A stretch of 64,000 nucleotides of DNA from Salinicola halophyticus (GTDB taxonomy: Bacteria; Pseudomonadota; Gammaproteobacteria; Pseudomonadales; Halomonadaceae): positions 109,490 through 173,489 of the forward strand of contig NZ_PZJN01000007.1 of assembly GCF_003206695.1 (NCBI RefSeq), in the 5' to 3' direction. Within the stretch, counting starts at the first letter, position 1. Each line of letters starts with the position of its first letter. Under the pieces are notes generated by a model. That model made no database searches. It saw only the letters and a list, made by a program, of their open reading frames with translations, and had not been told where the DNA came from. Both the position numbers and the translations under genes were made by a program. Shown piece after piece: positions 8,128-15,580 of the stretch.

Positions 8128-8432
8128 TTTGTTATGAATTAAAATTTTTTTACTGTTCCCTTCAGGTAGATCTGTTCATTTCACATCGTCATCGGTGCCG
8201 CTTCGATGGGCTTTGTCACTTTTCTCTCATGTCACTTTTCTCTCATGTCGCTTTTCTCTCATGTCGCTTGGCGCGGAGCGGCGTGTGTTGCTGGCGCTCA
8301 TTCCCCTGGCGCTACTGTGGGTCATCGCCGGTTGGTCGGTTGGAGCGTTCGGTTGAGGCTCAGTTGAAGACCTACTCCAAGTCAGAGCCCGATACCTTAC
8401 TGATGCTGGAATCCCTGTCGTTGGCGCAGGGC
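8128..8432 (+). pseudogene. Decayed copy of the start of the znu operon (promoter, 48-aa gene, znuC 5' end)
   Basis: This stretch aligns with 16380-16650: the Zur-box position (GTTATGAATTAAA here against GTTATGATATAAC), TTCAGGTAGATCTGTTCAT, the small His-rich gene and the first codons of znuC (LLMLESLSLAQG here against LLTLESLSLAQG). It cannot work: the small gene's ATG is ATT, a 16-bp repeat expansion shifts its frame, the znuC ATG is lost, and similarity ends in the ZnuC N-terminus before Walker A. Roughly half of the changed codons in the small gene are synonymous, so the copy diverged while functional and decayed later. Confidence 0.85.
8217..8264 (+). repeat. 16-bp tandem repeat, three units
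   Basis: CACTTTTCTCTCATGT at 8217-8232 and 8233-8248, then CGCTTTTCTCTCATGT at 8249-8264. The intact copy at 16.47 kb has a single unit, so the 32-bp expansion is specific to the decayed copy and breaks its reading frame. Confidence 0.8.
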
Positions 8433-8655
8433 TACGATGTGTGTATAGCCCGGCGGCAAGGGGTCATGTTGCATCGCATCGACCTGCGTTGAACACGTCC
8501 GCAATACCACTTACCACCCATGCCAATCTGATCGCGCAATGATCGCTCTCAGGCATGCGGTTTACTTGCATATATCTAGGCAAATTATGGTGCGTTCTTG
8601 TTACCTAGTTTTTCCTGTATATCATTTAGGTCTTTCCAAAAGAGGATGTGCTCTG

Positions 8656-9771
8656 ATGACCGCTACCGATGTCTTATTTCGCCCATTACGTATTGGCGCC
8701 ATGGAGCTGGCGAACCGCATCGTCATGGCACCCATGACCCGCAGCTTTGCAGTGGATGGGATACCCGGTGCGGCGCATGCAGCTTACTATCGCCGTCGGG
8801 CCCAAGGCGGGGTGGGCCTCATCCTCTCCGAAGGCACGGTGATCGATCGGCCAGCATCGCGCAACGACCCGGGCGTTCCGTTTTTCCATGGCGACGCGGC
8901 ATTGTCAGGTTGGAAGGGCGCGATCGATGCGGTTCATGATGGCGGTGCCAAGATGGGCCCGCAGCTTTGGCACACAGGAGCGCTCAAAAGCTTCCTGACG
9001 GAATGGGTGCCGCCCTCGCCAGTCGAAAGCCCGTCTGGATTGGAAGCACCAGGCGTGGAGCGCGGCGGCGCCATGAGCGATAGCGACATCGCCGATACAA
9101 TCGCCGCCTTTGCCCGCGCTGCCGTCGACGCAAAGCGTCTTGGCTTTGACACTATCGAGCTGCACGGGGCCCACGGCTATTTGTTTGACCAGTTCTTTTG
9201 GGCCGCCACCAATCGTCGGACCGACCGCTACGGCGGTGACACGATTAGTGAACGCTCACGCTTTGCCGCAGAGGTCATCGCGGCGGTCCGGGCGAGCGTC
9301 GGTCCCGACTTCCCGATCATCATGCGTCTCAGCCAGTGGAAAGTGCAGGACTTCACCGCGCGGCTCGCGGAAACGCCCGATCTCATGGCCGAATGGCTGA
9401 CTCCCTTGGTGGAGGCCGGCGTTGATGTGCTGCACTGCTCACAGCGCCGATTCTGGGAGCCCGAATTCCCGGACATCGATGGCGAGCAGGGTCTGAATTT
9501 CGCTGGTTGGGCCAAGAAGCTGACCGGCGCAGCTACGATCAGCGTCGGCTCGGTCGGCCTTACGGAAGACTTCATGGGAGCATTCGGTGGGGAGGGCTCG
9601 TCTACGGCCAAACTCGACAAACTAGTCGAGCGGATGGAGCGCGATGAGTTCGATCTGATCGCCGTCGGCCGCGCCCTGATTGCCGATCCGGCATGGGTAG
9701 AGAAGGTACGTACCGGCAATAGCAGCGCCTTAAAGGGCTTCGACGCAGCGGCGCTTGCCGAACTGGTGTAG
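8656..9771 (+). CDS. Old yellow enzyme family NADH:flavin oxidoreductase (371 aa)
   Basis: An FMN-dependent TIM-barrel ene-reductase expected to reduce activated C=C bonds of electrophiles with NAD(P)H. Family marks are LFRPLRIGAMELANRIVMAPMTRS at the N-terminus (FMN binding), IELHGAHGYLFDQFF with the substrate-binding histidines, NRRTDRYGGD, and FDLIAVGRALIADPAW, the phosphate-binding end. The ATG at 8656 was chosen because the family N-terminus begins there and AGAGGATG lies upstream; extra in-frame codons to 8539 look non-coding. It is the first gene of the island cluster with a VOC protein, an SDR and an HxlR regulator. The physiological substrate is unknown. Confidence 0.88.
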   Translation: MTATDVLFRPLRIGAMELANRIVMAPMTRSFAVDGIPGAAHAAYYRRRAQGGVGLILSEGTVIDRPASRNDPGVPFFHGDAALSGWKGAIDAVHDGGAKMGPQLWHTGALKSFLTEWVPPSPVESPSGLEAPGVERGGAMSDSDIADTIAAFARAAVDAKRLGFDTIELHGAHGYLFDQFFWAATNRRTDRYGGDTISERSRFAAEVIAAVRASVGPDFPIIMRLSQWKVQDFTARLAETPDLMAEWLTPLVEAGVDVLHCSQRRFWEPEFPDIDGEQGLNFAGWAKKLTGAATISVGSVGLTEDFMGAFGGEGSSTAKLDKLVERMERDEFDLIAVGRALIADPAWVEKVRTGNSSALKGFDAAALAELV

Positions 9772-10075
9772 GAATTGAAAGCGCCGTTCGGGACGTCGAA
9801 ACTAGTGGATCCGAAACGCGGAAGGATCAAGCTCGGCGTCAAAGATCGGAGACCTGGATGAAGGCGCAATCCATGAAAGCTGCTCGGCGCTGAGCGTCGA
9901 GCACACCCATGCCCTACATTTTTCGCTGATTCGACCACACGCGGCCAGTAATCCCATCACATTTCGCCTCACGTGGGTCAATTCGCAAGTCGATCAGTAA
10001 CTTCTACGAGGATGCTGAGCGCTTCAACGGCGAGCTGCAGCCTTCGACCCTCATCACCAGCAGAAAGGTATCTTG
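9772..10075 (+). other. Spacer with a probable gene remnant
   Basis: No complete gene. The stretch 9930-10076 stays open in one plus-strand frame and ends SISNFYEDAERF...TSRKVS-stop, with the TGA overlapping the ATG of the next gene (TGATG). That looks like the 3' remnant of a gene once coupled to the VOC gene. No family was recognised and no start is visible. Confidence 0.35.
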
Positions 10076-10483
10076 ATGATCCTGAAGACCTACACCCGCA
10101 TCTTCACAACAGACCTCGAGTCGACCGTGACAACGCTCAAGTCAGTCCACGGCACGGAGCCGCATCTCAGGCTCAACTACGACCCATTGACGCTCGTCGG
10201 GATTGGCGATGTGCTCGTGATTGGTGGAACAGACAAGGCGTTGGAGCCGATCCGCGGCAGCCTCGGCCCTTGGATCGTGGAGGACATTGACGACACCAAG
10301 GGCAGGCTCCTGGCGAATGGCGCATCCGTGATGCGCGACATCAAAGCCATTCCGACAGGGCGAATGATGTACATGAAGCATGCGGACGGCAGCGTGGTCG
10401 AGTACGTCCAGTGGACGCCTGGGCTGGTCGAGCAGTACATCTTTGCACCACTGCGCGCCGGGACGCTGGCCTCGCAGATCTGA
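10076..10483 (+). CDS. VOC (glyoxalase/bleomycin-resistance superfamily) protein, 135 aa
   Basis: A small beta-alpha-beta-beta-beta protein of the vicinal oxygen chelate superfamily. It begins MILKTYTRIFTTDLESTVTTLK and ends with the typical strand GRMMYMKHADGSVVEYVQW, whose Glu sits where a metal ligand is usual. The matching N-terminal ligand position holds Thr rather than His, so it may bind a ligand without catalysis. ATG 10076 follows AAAGG and overlaps the stop of an upstream remnant. It lies between the OYE gene and the SDR gene. Substrate unknown. Confidence 0.78.
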   Translation: MILKTYTRIFTTDLESTVTTLKSVHGTEPHLRLNYDPLTLVGIGDVLVIGGTDKALEPIRGSLGPWIVEDIDDTKGRLLANGASVMRDIKAIPTGRMMYMKHADGSVVEYVQWTPGLVEQYIFAPLRAGTLASQI

Positions 10484-10716
10484 CCGGGATGATAGACGCC
10501 GCCATGCTACTCTCCCAGTTCTATAAAGTTACCAACGCACGCAGCGTCATCATCTACCTTCGAAGCCGTCCCTGAAAGCCCGGCAAGGACTGAGCGCTCG
10601 ACGAGCAGCGCCCCGACTTCTGAGCGTTCAGTCTCCACCAGCCATTGAATCCTGTCCTGCCAAGGGCGTCGATCGCCTGCAAGTGCCCCACCATGTGGCT
10701 CGGCAGGCGACGCAGA

Positions 10717-11442
10717 TCAGACCTGCGCCATGCCGCCGTCGACCGGCAGCTCGGCCCCGGTGATGAAGCTGCTTTGGCCGCTGGCGAGAAACAGCGCGGC
10801 CGAGGCCACTTCGTCGGCACGACCCATACGGCCGAGAGGGATTAGCTTCGTCAGCGCCTTGCGCGCCTCCTCGGACGCCGCCGCCATCATGGCGGTGTCT
10901 GTTGGTCCCGGTGCCACGACGTTCACGCGAATGTTCCGGGGCGCCAGCTCGTTGGCCCAGGTCCGCGCGAACGAGCGCACGGCGGCCTTAGTTGCCCCAT
11001 AGACGCCATAGCCTTGCGTGCCGATCGCGTCGGCGATCGAGCCCACTAACACGATAGAGCCACCATCAGGCATGATTGCCGTTGCAGCCTGGGCGGCAAA
11101 CAGCAGCGCGCGCACGTTGAGGTCGAACGTCCGGTCGAAATGATCCTCACGGACGTCGTCGAGGGTCGCAAACTCGGAGATGCCGGCATTGACGACCAGC
11201 ACGTCCACCCGTCCAGCCTCGCTGCTTACCGCCTCGAAGAAGGAGGCGAGCGCCGTCACATCGGCAGCATCGACGTGGCGCGCGCGCAGCTTGCCGGCTC
11301 CAAGCTCGACCGCCCACTCGTCACCGCGGCGGCTGGTGGCGTAAACGGTAGCGCCTTCCGCCGCGAAACGCTCTGCGATAGCGCCACCGATACCCCCATG
11401 GCCACCGATCACGACGGCAATTTTTCCTGAAAGAGTGCTCAT
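10717..11442 (-). CDS. Short-chain dehydrogenase/reductase (241 aa)
   Basis: A classical SDR. The Rossmann glycine motif reads GGHGGIG near residue 13, the NAG motif is VVNAGIS, and the active site is Ser in LVGSIAD with YGATK supplying Tyr and Lys. The C-terminal FITGAELPVDGGMAQV is typical of FabG-like enzymes. The start at 11442 is supported by GGGAGGACGT just upstream. It is divergent from an HxlR regulator gene, and the 97-bp spacer holds two palindromes, so local control by that regulator is likely. The substrate is not evident. Confidence 0.88.
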   Translation of the reverse strand: MSTLSGKIAVVIGGHGGIGGAIAERFAAEGATVYATSRRGDEWAVELGAGKLRARHVDAADVTALASFFEAVSSEAGRVDVLVVNAGISEFATLDDVREDHFDRTFDLNVRALLFAAQAATAIMPDGGSIVLVGSIADAIGTQGYGVYGATKAAVRSFARTWANELAPRNIRVNVVAPGPTDTAMMAAASEEARKALTKLIPLGRMGRADEVASAALFLASGQSSFITGAELPVDGGMAQV

Positions 11443-11452
11443 ACGTCCTCCC

Positions 11453-11520
11453 ATCACTAGTGATGACGAACAAGCTATCATTCCTATATCTAATCACAAG
11501 AAGGCACCATGTAGTGCCTT
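11453..11520. promoter_or_regulatory. Divergent SDR/HxlR promoter with two palindromes
   Basis: ATCACTAGTGAT (11453-11464) is a perfect 12-bp palindrome beside the SDR start. AAGGCAC-CATGTA-GTGCCTT (11501-11520) has perfect 7-bp arms and sits 20 bases before the HxlR start. Either could be the regulator's operator; the second would suit autoregulation. Confidence 0.5.
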
Positions 11521-11539
11521 ACTATTGAGGCGTATACCC

Positions 11540-11932
11540 ATGTCCAAAGACGTGCTCGAACTACCGCTTGATGTTACGGCGACGCGACCCATCCTCGAAC
11601 ATATCGCCAACAAGTGGACGGTACTGATCCTGACCGTCCTCTGCACGCAGCCGGCGCGATTCAACGATCTTAAGCGCCGCCTCGACGGCATTACCCACAA
11701 AGCTTTGTCTGACGCATTAAAGCGTCTGGAGCGTAACGGCCTTGTCAATCGCAAAGTCCTGCCAACGCGGCCGATCGGCGTCGAGTACACAATTACCGAT
11801 CTCGGCTGCTCGCTACGCGAACCCTTCGCTGCACTTTACAACTGGGCGCTCGCCAACGGCTCGGCGCTGGAGAGCGCGCAATGTGCATACGACACATCGA
11901 GAAAGAATGAAGGGTTTGCGAAAGAGGTGTAG
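11540..11932 (+). CDS. HxlR-family transcriptional regulator (130 aa)
   Basis: A winged-helix DNA-binding protein. The family core is clear: RPILEHIANKWTVLILTVL, then RFNDLKRRLDGITHKALSDALKRLERNGLV (recognition helix and wing). HxlR proteins are dimeric one-component regulators, often responding to aldehydes or oxidants. The ATG at 11540 was chosen because it gives the usual family length; the frame continues upstream to 11435 without a good start. It is divergent from the SDR gene and probably controls it, possibly with the OYE and VOC genes. It has no cysteine in the core; one occurs in LGCSLREP and one near the C-terminus. Confidence 0.88.
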   Translation: MSKDVLELPLDVTATRPILEHIANKWTVLILTVLCTQPARFNDLKRRLDGITHKALSDALKRLERNGLVNRKVLPTRPIGVEYTITDLGCSLREPFAALYNWALANGSALESAQCAYDTSRKNEGFAKEV

Positions 11933-12000
11933 CAACCAGGGGTATGCTGCCTCCTTCGCACATTGTCCTCTGTCTGTGAGCGCTGGGCGTGTATATGACA

Positions 12001-12208
12001 CCGCCTTGCGTCCAGAGCGGCAGCGAACCCCAGCAGGTACTTGAGCTGGATGCTTCATTCTTTCTGAGCTGCCAGGGCGGCAGCGCACGTTGATGAGCGT
12101 GGTGACGTCGGAGGCGTTGATTTCTGAGCTGCCTGGGCGGCAGCGCACATGGATAGCGGCCCGGCCACGTTGCAGCCGCTTTTCTGAGCTGCCTGGGCGG
12201 CAGCGAAC
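12001..12208 (-). CRISPR. Orphan type I-F mini-CRISPR array (three repeats plus one degenerate end repeat)
   Basis: Repeats of 28 bases start at 12061, 12121 and 12181 with exact 60-bp spacing; a degenerate fourth (12001-12028) keeps only the last 13 bases (GAGCGGCAGCGAAC end) well. The three spacers (12029-12060, 12089-12120, 12149-12180) are each 32 bases. Read on the minus strand the repeat begins GTTCGCTGCCGCCCAGGCAG and ends CTCAGAAA, the form of type I-F repeats with its GCTGCC/GGCAGC stem. The degenerate terminal repeat puts the leader side at 12209 and above. No cas genes are in the window. Two repeats carry the same change (GCGCAC for GCGAAC). Confidence 0.9.
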
Positions 12209-12244
12209 CGCTTATCCAACAGACAGCGGCTGACAATGGTTTAT

Positions 12245-12532
12245 TCACGCGCCCTGATCGAGGCGCACCACATCAGGTTGATCACGATGCTCCGCCTGCC
12301 ATAACTCATAAGAAGTCTGACGAGCCATCCAGTGGCGTGCGGTACTCACACCCGCCCGCTCGAGACGGACCGCTAGATCGGGGCTGATACCGCCGTGCTG
12401 GTTGACGACCCGAGACAGTGCAACGCGTGTCACACCGAGACGTTTGGCGGCTTCAGTGATGCTGAGCCCCAATGGTTCGAGCACATCCTCGCGCAGACTT
12501 TCTCCGGGATGCGGAGGATTGAACATTGTCAT
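12245..12532 (-). CDS. higA: HigA-family antitoxin, HTH/XRE type (95 aa), without its toxin
   Basis: The protein starts [20 protein letters not shown], the hallmark of HigA antitoxins, followed by an XRE helix-turn-helix ([20 protein letters not shown]) and the [12 protein letters not shown] helix. HigA neutralises the mRNA interferase HigB and represses its own operon. higB normally lies just upstream of higA; here the DNA upstream (12533 onwards) is a decayed SIMPL-gene copy, so the toxin gene has been lost at the junction. AGAGGTAACC gives a ribosome-binding site for the ATG at 12532. An alternative start two codons later is possible. Confidence 0.85.
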   Translation of the reverse strand: MTMFNPPHPGESLREDVLEPLGLSITEAAKRLGVTRVALSRVVNQHGGISPDLAVRLERAGVSTARHWMARQTSYELWQAEHRDQPDVVRLDQGA

Positions 12533-12554
12533 TTTGGTTACCTCTAACCTGTAC

Positions 12555-12944
12555 GACCAAGTTCCCTTATGGCGCCGATTGCCTGATGAACGTCATCAGG
12601 TCGAGGACACCGTACTGCTGCGAAGCCGGCCGGTCGATAACGTTAAGAAAGCGATGCAGACCGGAGAACTGGTGCGTGCCGGTGTCGTACTCTCCCCCAA
12701 CTAAGATTACCGCACCGAATTCCTGTTCACCGGCCTCAATGACCTCAAGCCGGAAATGGTCGCCGAAGCCACCAAGGATGCCCGCGGTGTCGCCCAGCAA
12801 TTCGCCAGAGACTCCGGCAGCCGTGTCGGCGCGATTCGCAGTGCCAGCCAGGGCTACTTCTCGATCGAGGATGTCGATAGCTACACGCCCGACATCAAGC
12901 GGGTACGAGTGGTGACAACGATCGATTACGCGTTGGAGAAGTGA
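12555..12944 (+). pseudogene. Decayed 3' copy of the SIMPL-domain gene
   Basis: From TATGGCGCCGA near 12567 to the TGA at 12942-12944 this DNA aligns with 7311-7692, at about 90% identity by eye. It lacks the 5' 45% of the gene, has a nonsense codon (12702-12704 TAA where the intact gene has TAC) and an in-frame 3-base deletion (GATGCAGACC for GATGCCCCAGACC). Similarity breaks off right after the stop codon. It lies between the lone higA gene and the TIR module. Confidence 0.9.
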
Positions 12945-13097
12945 GGTCAATTCGAGACGATCGCTTCCGGCCAAAAGCGGACTACCCCGCAAAATATTAG
13001 TAGGCTTCCATTTGAGCGTGGCGATATCTACAAAATTAGGGACAACTCAGTGGCGTGGCGGCTTCAAGCAAAACCTCCACCTCTTGGCGCTGCTGCT

Positions 13098-13454
13098 TCA
13101 CCTATCGCGAGACGTTGTTTTAACTTCCTGTAGACGGAAATAACGATCTCCAGACTTGAGTGCCGGAAAGACCTCGCACTCGGCATATACCTGACTGTAG
13201 TGGACGTTCCTCCCCTGAATATTGAAGAAGATGGTTCCTGCTCCATAGTGGGGTTCGTGCTTGAGTTCATCAAGCGCACCGGTCTCTCCATTCTCCTCAG
13301 CTGCCTTGATAACCATGTCGCGTACTGTCTGTATTTCTGGGTCTTCTGCCTCCGCGAACACTACGAGCGACTTACTGGCGCTAAAGGCTCCACCAGTCCC
13401 TTGAGCTGTTCCGATACGGTTTAAGCAGATTTCAACGAGGGTGACGATTTCCAT
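13098..13454 (-). CDS. Hypothetical protein, 118 aa
   Basis: Not recognised. A soluble, slightly acidic protein (MEIVTLVEICLNRIGTAQGT at the start, YFRLQEVKTTSRDR at the end) with a likely helical middle (IQTVRDMVIKAAEENGETGA) and a strand-rich second half (GAGTIFFNIQGRNVHYSQVY). AAGGAAAG lies 5 bases before the ATG. It is divergent from the TIR-domain gene; the 154-bp spacer would carry both promoters. Its position makes it a possible partner or regulator of the TIR protein, which is inference. Base composition is lower in GC than the core genes, as in the rest of the island. Confidence 0.6.
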   Translation of the reverse strand: MEIVTLVEICLNRIGTAQGTGGAFSASKSLVVFAEAEDPEIQTVRDMVIKAAEENGETGALDELKHEPHYGAGTIFFNIQGRNVHYSQVYAECEVFPALKSGDRYFRLQEVKTTSRDR

Positions 13455-13608
13455 ACCGCTTTCCTTCTTGTTGGTGTGAGGCGGGGAGGGTTTGGCTGCG
13501 CCGATCTGAATTGTAGTTCCCAGATGCTTGACGTAAGCATAAAGCTTTGTGTTCAGCGCACAATAGATTGTAAGATCGGGTAAAGCCTATCACTGGGGAT
13601 TACTGATC

Positions 13609-14562
13609 TTGCCCAATGTTTTTTTCTCATACTGTCATGTTGACGAGGCGCTGCGAGATCAGCTTGAGAAGCAGCTTGCAATGCTCAGGCGGCAAGGGGT
13701 CATCAACACTTGGCATGATCGACGTATCAATGCTGGCCAAGAGATCGATGCTGCCATTGACGAACATATCAACAGCGATGAGATCATCCTGCTGTTGGTC
13801 AGCCCCGACTTCATCGCTTCCGACTATTGTTACAACATCGAGATGAAGCGGGCTATGGAGCGCCATCAAGCTGGTGATGCGATCGTCATCCCAGTGATCC
13901 TACGCGCATGCGATTGGCACTACGCGCCATTCGGCAAACTCCTTGGCACCCCTCAGGACGGAAAGCCAGTTACGTTGTGGCCTGATAGAGACGAAGCGTT
14001 TCTGCTGGTGGCGAAAGAGGTGCGTAAAGCAGCTGAGAAATTGCGTAGCAGGGACATCGGCGTCAGTCCGCAAACAGATCGCATCAACCTGACTACCTCC
14101 CACCAAGTAGTACCTAATGGCCCACGATCAAGCAATCTGCGTCTTACCAAGACCTTCACTCAGCTGGACAAAGACCGGTTCCAGCTCGACACCTTCGAGT
14201 ACATCGCGCGCTATTTTGAAAACTCACTGAATGAACTTCAGGCACGCAATCCCGGTTTCGAGGGGGCATTCCGGCGAGTCGATGCCAATAGGTTCTCGGC
14301 AACCATCTATAAGGACGGTCAAGACGTTGCCAGGGCGACGGTCTTTGTTGGAGGCCAAATGGGTGCGGGTATCTACTATAGCCAGGGCGCCTCTTTCAGC
14401 GACAGCTCGTACAACGAGATGCTCACGATACAGGCAGATGACCAAACGCTCTATCTAACGAGCTTGGGAATGACTGCCCATAGAGGACGCGATCAGAAAC
14501 TATCACAGGAAGGTGCCGCGGAGCTGCTATGGGAAGCCGTCATTGCTCCTCTGCAGCGTTAA
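13609..14562 (+). CDS. TIR-domain protein with an unrecognised C-terminal domain (317 aa)
   Basis: Residues 1-140 form a bacterial TIR domain: VFFSYCHVDEALRDQLEKQL (first strand and BB-loop region), EIILLLVSPDFIASDYCYNIEMKRA (with Glu78 in the position of the catalytic Glu of NADase TIRs) and AIVIPVILRACDW. After a polar linker (145-180) residues 180-317 form a second domain of unknown family, with strands RFSATIYKDGQDVARATVFVG and a final helix EGAAELLWEAV. Bacterial TIR proteins often act in antiphage defence by cleaving NAD+ or making signal nucleotides; the second domain would then sense or partner. The start codon is TTG, chosen because the family N-terminus begins there. No membrane segment. 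14-bp direct repeats flank the module (12967-12980 and 14689-14702). Confidence 0.85.
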   Translation: MPNVFFSYCHVDEALRDQLEKQLAMLRRQGVINTWHDRRINAGQEIDAAIDEHINSDEIILLLVSPDFIASDYCYNIEMKRAMERHQAGDAIVIPVILRACDWHYAPFGKLLGTPQDGKPVTLWPDRDEAFLLVAKEVRKAAEKLRSRDIGVSPQTDRINLTTSHQVVPNGPRSSNLRLTKTFTQLDKDRFQLDTFEYIARYFENSLNELQARNPGFEGAFRRVDANRFSATIYKDGQDVARATVFVGGQMGAGIYYSQGASFSDSSYNEMLTIQADDQTLYLTSLGMTAHRGRDQKLSQEGAAELLWEAVIAPLQR

Positions 14563-14720
14563 ACTGATTCCTGCCAGATATCCGTGGGACTGGAGCGCTT
14601 GCCAGAAATGAAAAAACTTAGGGCCGCCTTACACCATGTTTAGTCACCGGTATCGACTCCGGAAGCTGCATCTGGCGGCTGGCAGCTACCGGCCAAAAGC
14701 GGGCGTTCAGCCAAAAGTGG

Positions 14721-14804
14721 ATATAACGCCTGCAGCATGCGCGCCCTTGGAGTGGAGCCGAAGGCGCAATGTAGAGGGCGTCGCCGTGCCTGCAATGGTT
14801 ATGC
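14721..14804 (-). repeat. attC site of cassette 1
   Basis: On the minus strand it starts GCATAAC (14804-14798) and ends GTTATAT (14727-14721). The arms GCAGGCACGGCGACGCCCT and the complement of GCAGCATGCGCGCCCT pair imperfectly, leaving unpaired bases as in real attC sites. The stop codon of the 14807-15139 gene lies 2 bases before it. Confidence 0.72.
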
Positions 14805-14806
14805 AA

Positions 14807-15139
14807 TTACACTGGAGATATAGCGACGCTATATTTACCGCCCATTTTCGGAGAACCACCCGCCACCGACAACTTTTTCCCTTCCTCACAATACCGATAT
14901 TTTTGATACTGGGTGGTAAAGTCTAAGTGATAATTCTCTGCGACTAACTCGCCTGATTCTTCTATGCTTATCTGACCGTCTTGGTACCCATTACGTATGA
15001 TTTTTACGTTTGTGATCTCTGATGCATTCCGGCTAGGGCTACGGTACTCAACAAATGCCCTGAAATTTAAGTTACCAACTTGATCTGTCTCAAGGTCGTG
15101 TGCGTCCATGAAGTCATGGATGGCATGAAAAGATTCCAT
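14807..15139 (-). CDS. Integron cassette gene 1, hypothetical protein (110 aa)
   Basis: Not recognised. The protein starts MESFHAIHDFMDAHDLETDQ, followed by alternating polar and hydrophobic stretches that suggest a beta-rich fold (NLNFRAFVEYRSPS, ITNVKIIRNGYQDGQISIEE), and ends GGKYSVAISPV. No signal or membrane segment. AAGGAGAATCA directly precedes the ATG, which lies 14 bases from the core site of the neighbouring attC (15153-15227). The stop abuts its own attC. That compact layout supports it being a real cassette gene. AT-richer than the core genes. Confidence 0.75.
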   Translation of the reverse strand: MESFHAIHDFMDAHDLETDQVGNLNFRAFVEYRSPSRNASEITNVKIIRNGYQDGQISIEESGELVAENYHLDFTTQYQKYRYCEEGKKLSVAGGSPKMGGKYSVAISPV

Positions 15140-15152
15140 TGATTCTCCTTAT

Positions 15153-15227
15153 GCATAACGCCTAAGCTCAGTTGCCGCCCGAAGCGCGGCATCGCTTTGG
15201 GCGGTCAACTGCAGCTACATGTTAGGC
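15153..15227 (-). repeat. attC site of cassette 2
   Basis: Minus strand: GCCTAAC (15227-15221) to GTTATGC (15159-15153). The arms AGCTCAGTTGCCGCCCGAAG and CTTTGGGCGGTCAACTGCAGCT (split here as 15165-15184 and about 15195-15216) are complementary except for a few bulged bases, the signature of a folded attC. It is the clearest of the four sites. Confidence 0.88.
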
Positions 15228-15242
15228 GCGGGCGAGCTACCA

Positions 15243-15449
15243 TCAGCCGGTATGACAAGCCCGCGAACAGTAAAAACATCCGTCTGATTGTGGATAGCGC
15301 TTTTTCGCTTCTTGTTTCGCTGGCCCACAACTCAAAAAATCGCCCAAATAAACGCGGTTTTCCGCAGAGGGCATGCGGCTACACCCTTCTCGATGCACCT
15401 CGTGGTCACCGTTCGCTTGCGCTCTAGAATTTACATAGTATCTCGCCAT
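15243..15449 (-). CDS. Integron cassette gene 2, small Cys-rich protein (68 aa)
   Basis: The protein reads MARYYVNSRAQANGDHEVHR at its start and has four cysteines: one in EGCSRMP, one in LSCGPAKQ and two in DGCFYCSRACHTG (CxxC followed by C), which could bind a metal. It resembles small hypothetical proteins found on cassettes and phages, but no function is known. The ATG at 15449 is preceded by GAGGAGATAGTC; an earlier in-frame ATG adds eight residues and lacks a ribosome-binding site. The stop is 16 bases before the attC at 15153-15227. Confidence 0.78.
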   Translation of the reverse strand: MARYYVNSRAQANGDHEVHREGCSRMPSAENRVYLGDFLSCGPAKQEAKKRYPQSDGCFYCSRACHTG

Positions 15450-15499
15450 GACTATCTCCTCGGTATTGCCCACTAAACGGAGCTTATTAATTTCTTACT

Positions 15500-15570
15500 G
15501 CCTAACGCGGAGCTAAGCCGCCGGTTGGAGCGCCAGTGCAAACCGGTCGGCTTGAGCGGTTTGTTAAGGC
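15500..15570 (-). repeat. attC site of cassette 3
   Basis: Minus strand: GCCTTAAC (15570-15563) to GTTAGGC (15506-15500). Arms CAAGCCGACCGGTTTGC and CCAACCGGCGGCTTAG form an imperfect stem with a short terminal loop. It lies between the stop of gene 3 (15581) and the leader of gene 2. Confidence 0.85.
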
Positions 15571-15580
15571 ACTTGAGTTC

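Noticed and set aside
8229..8492. 87-codon frame as a gene
   Set aside because: It is the frameshifted remains of the 48-aa gene and znuC start, with the 16-bp expansion inside.
9809..9824. AACTAGTGGATCC, identical to part of a common cloning polylinker
   Set aside because: Only 13 bases match and no other vector sequence surrounds it; chance or a natural SpeI-BamHI pair is more likely than contamination.
10554..10716. Remnant minus-strand frame after the SDR gene (MVGHLQAIDALGRTGF...)
   Set aside because: Too short, no ribosome-binding site, no family; left as intergenic DNA.
14563..14720. Insertion-sequence end around the shared CCGGCCAAAAGCGG motif
   Set aside because: No transposase or inverted terminal repeats; the motif is a common intergenic sequence in proteobacteria and supports only the direct-repeat note.
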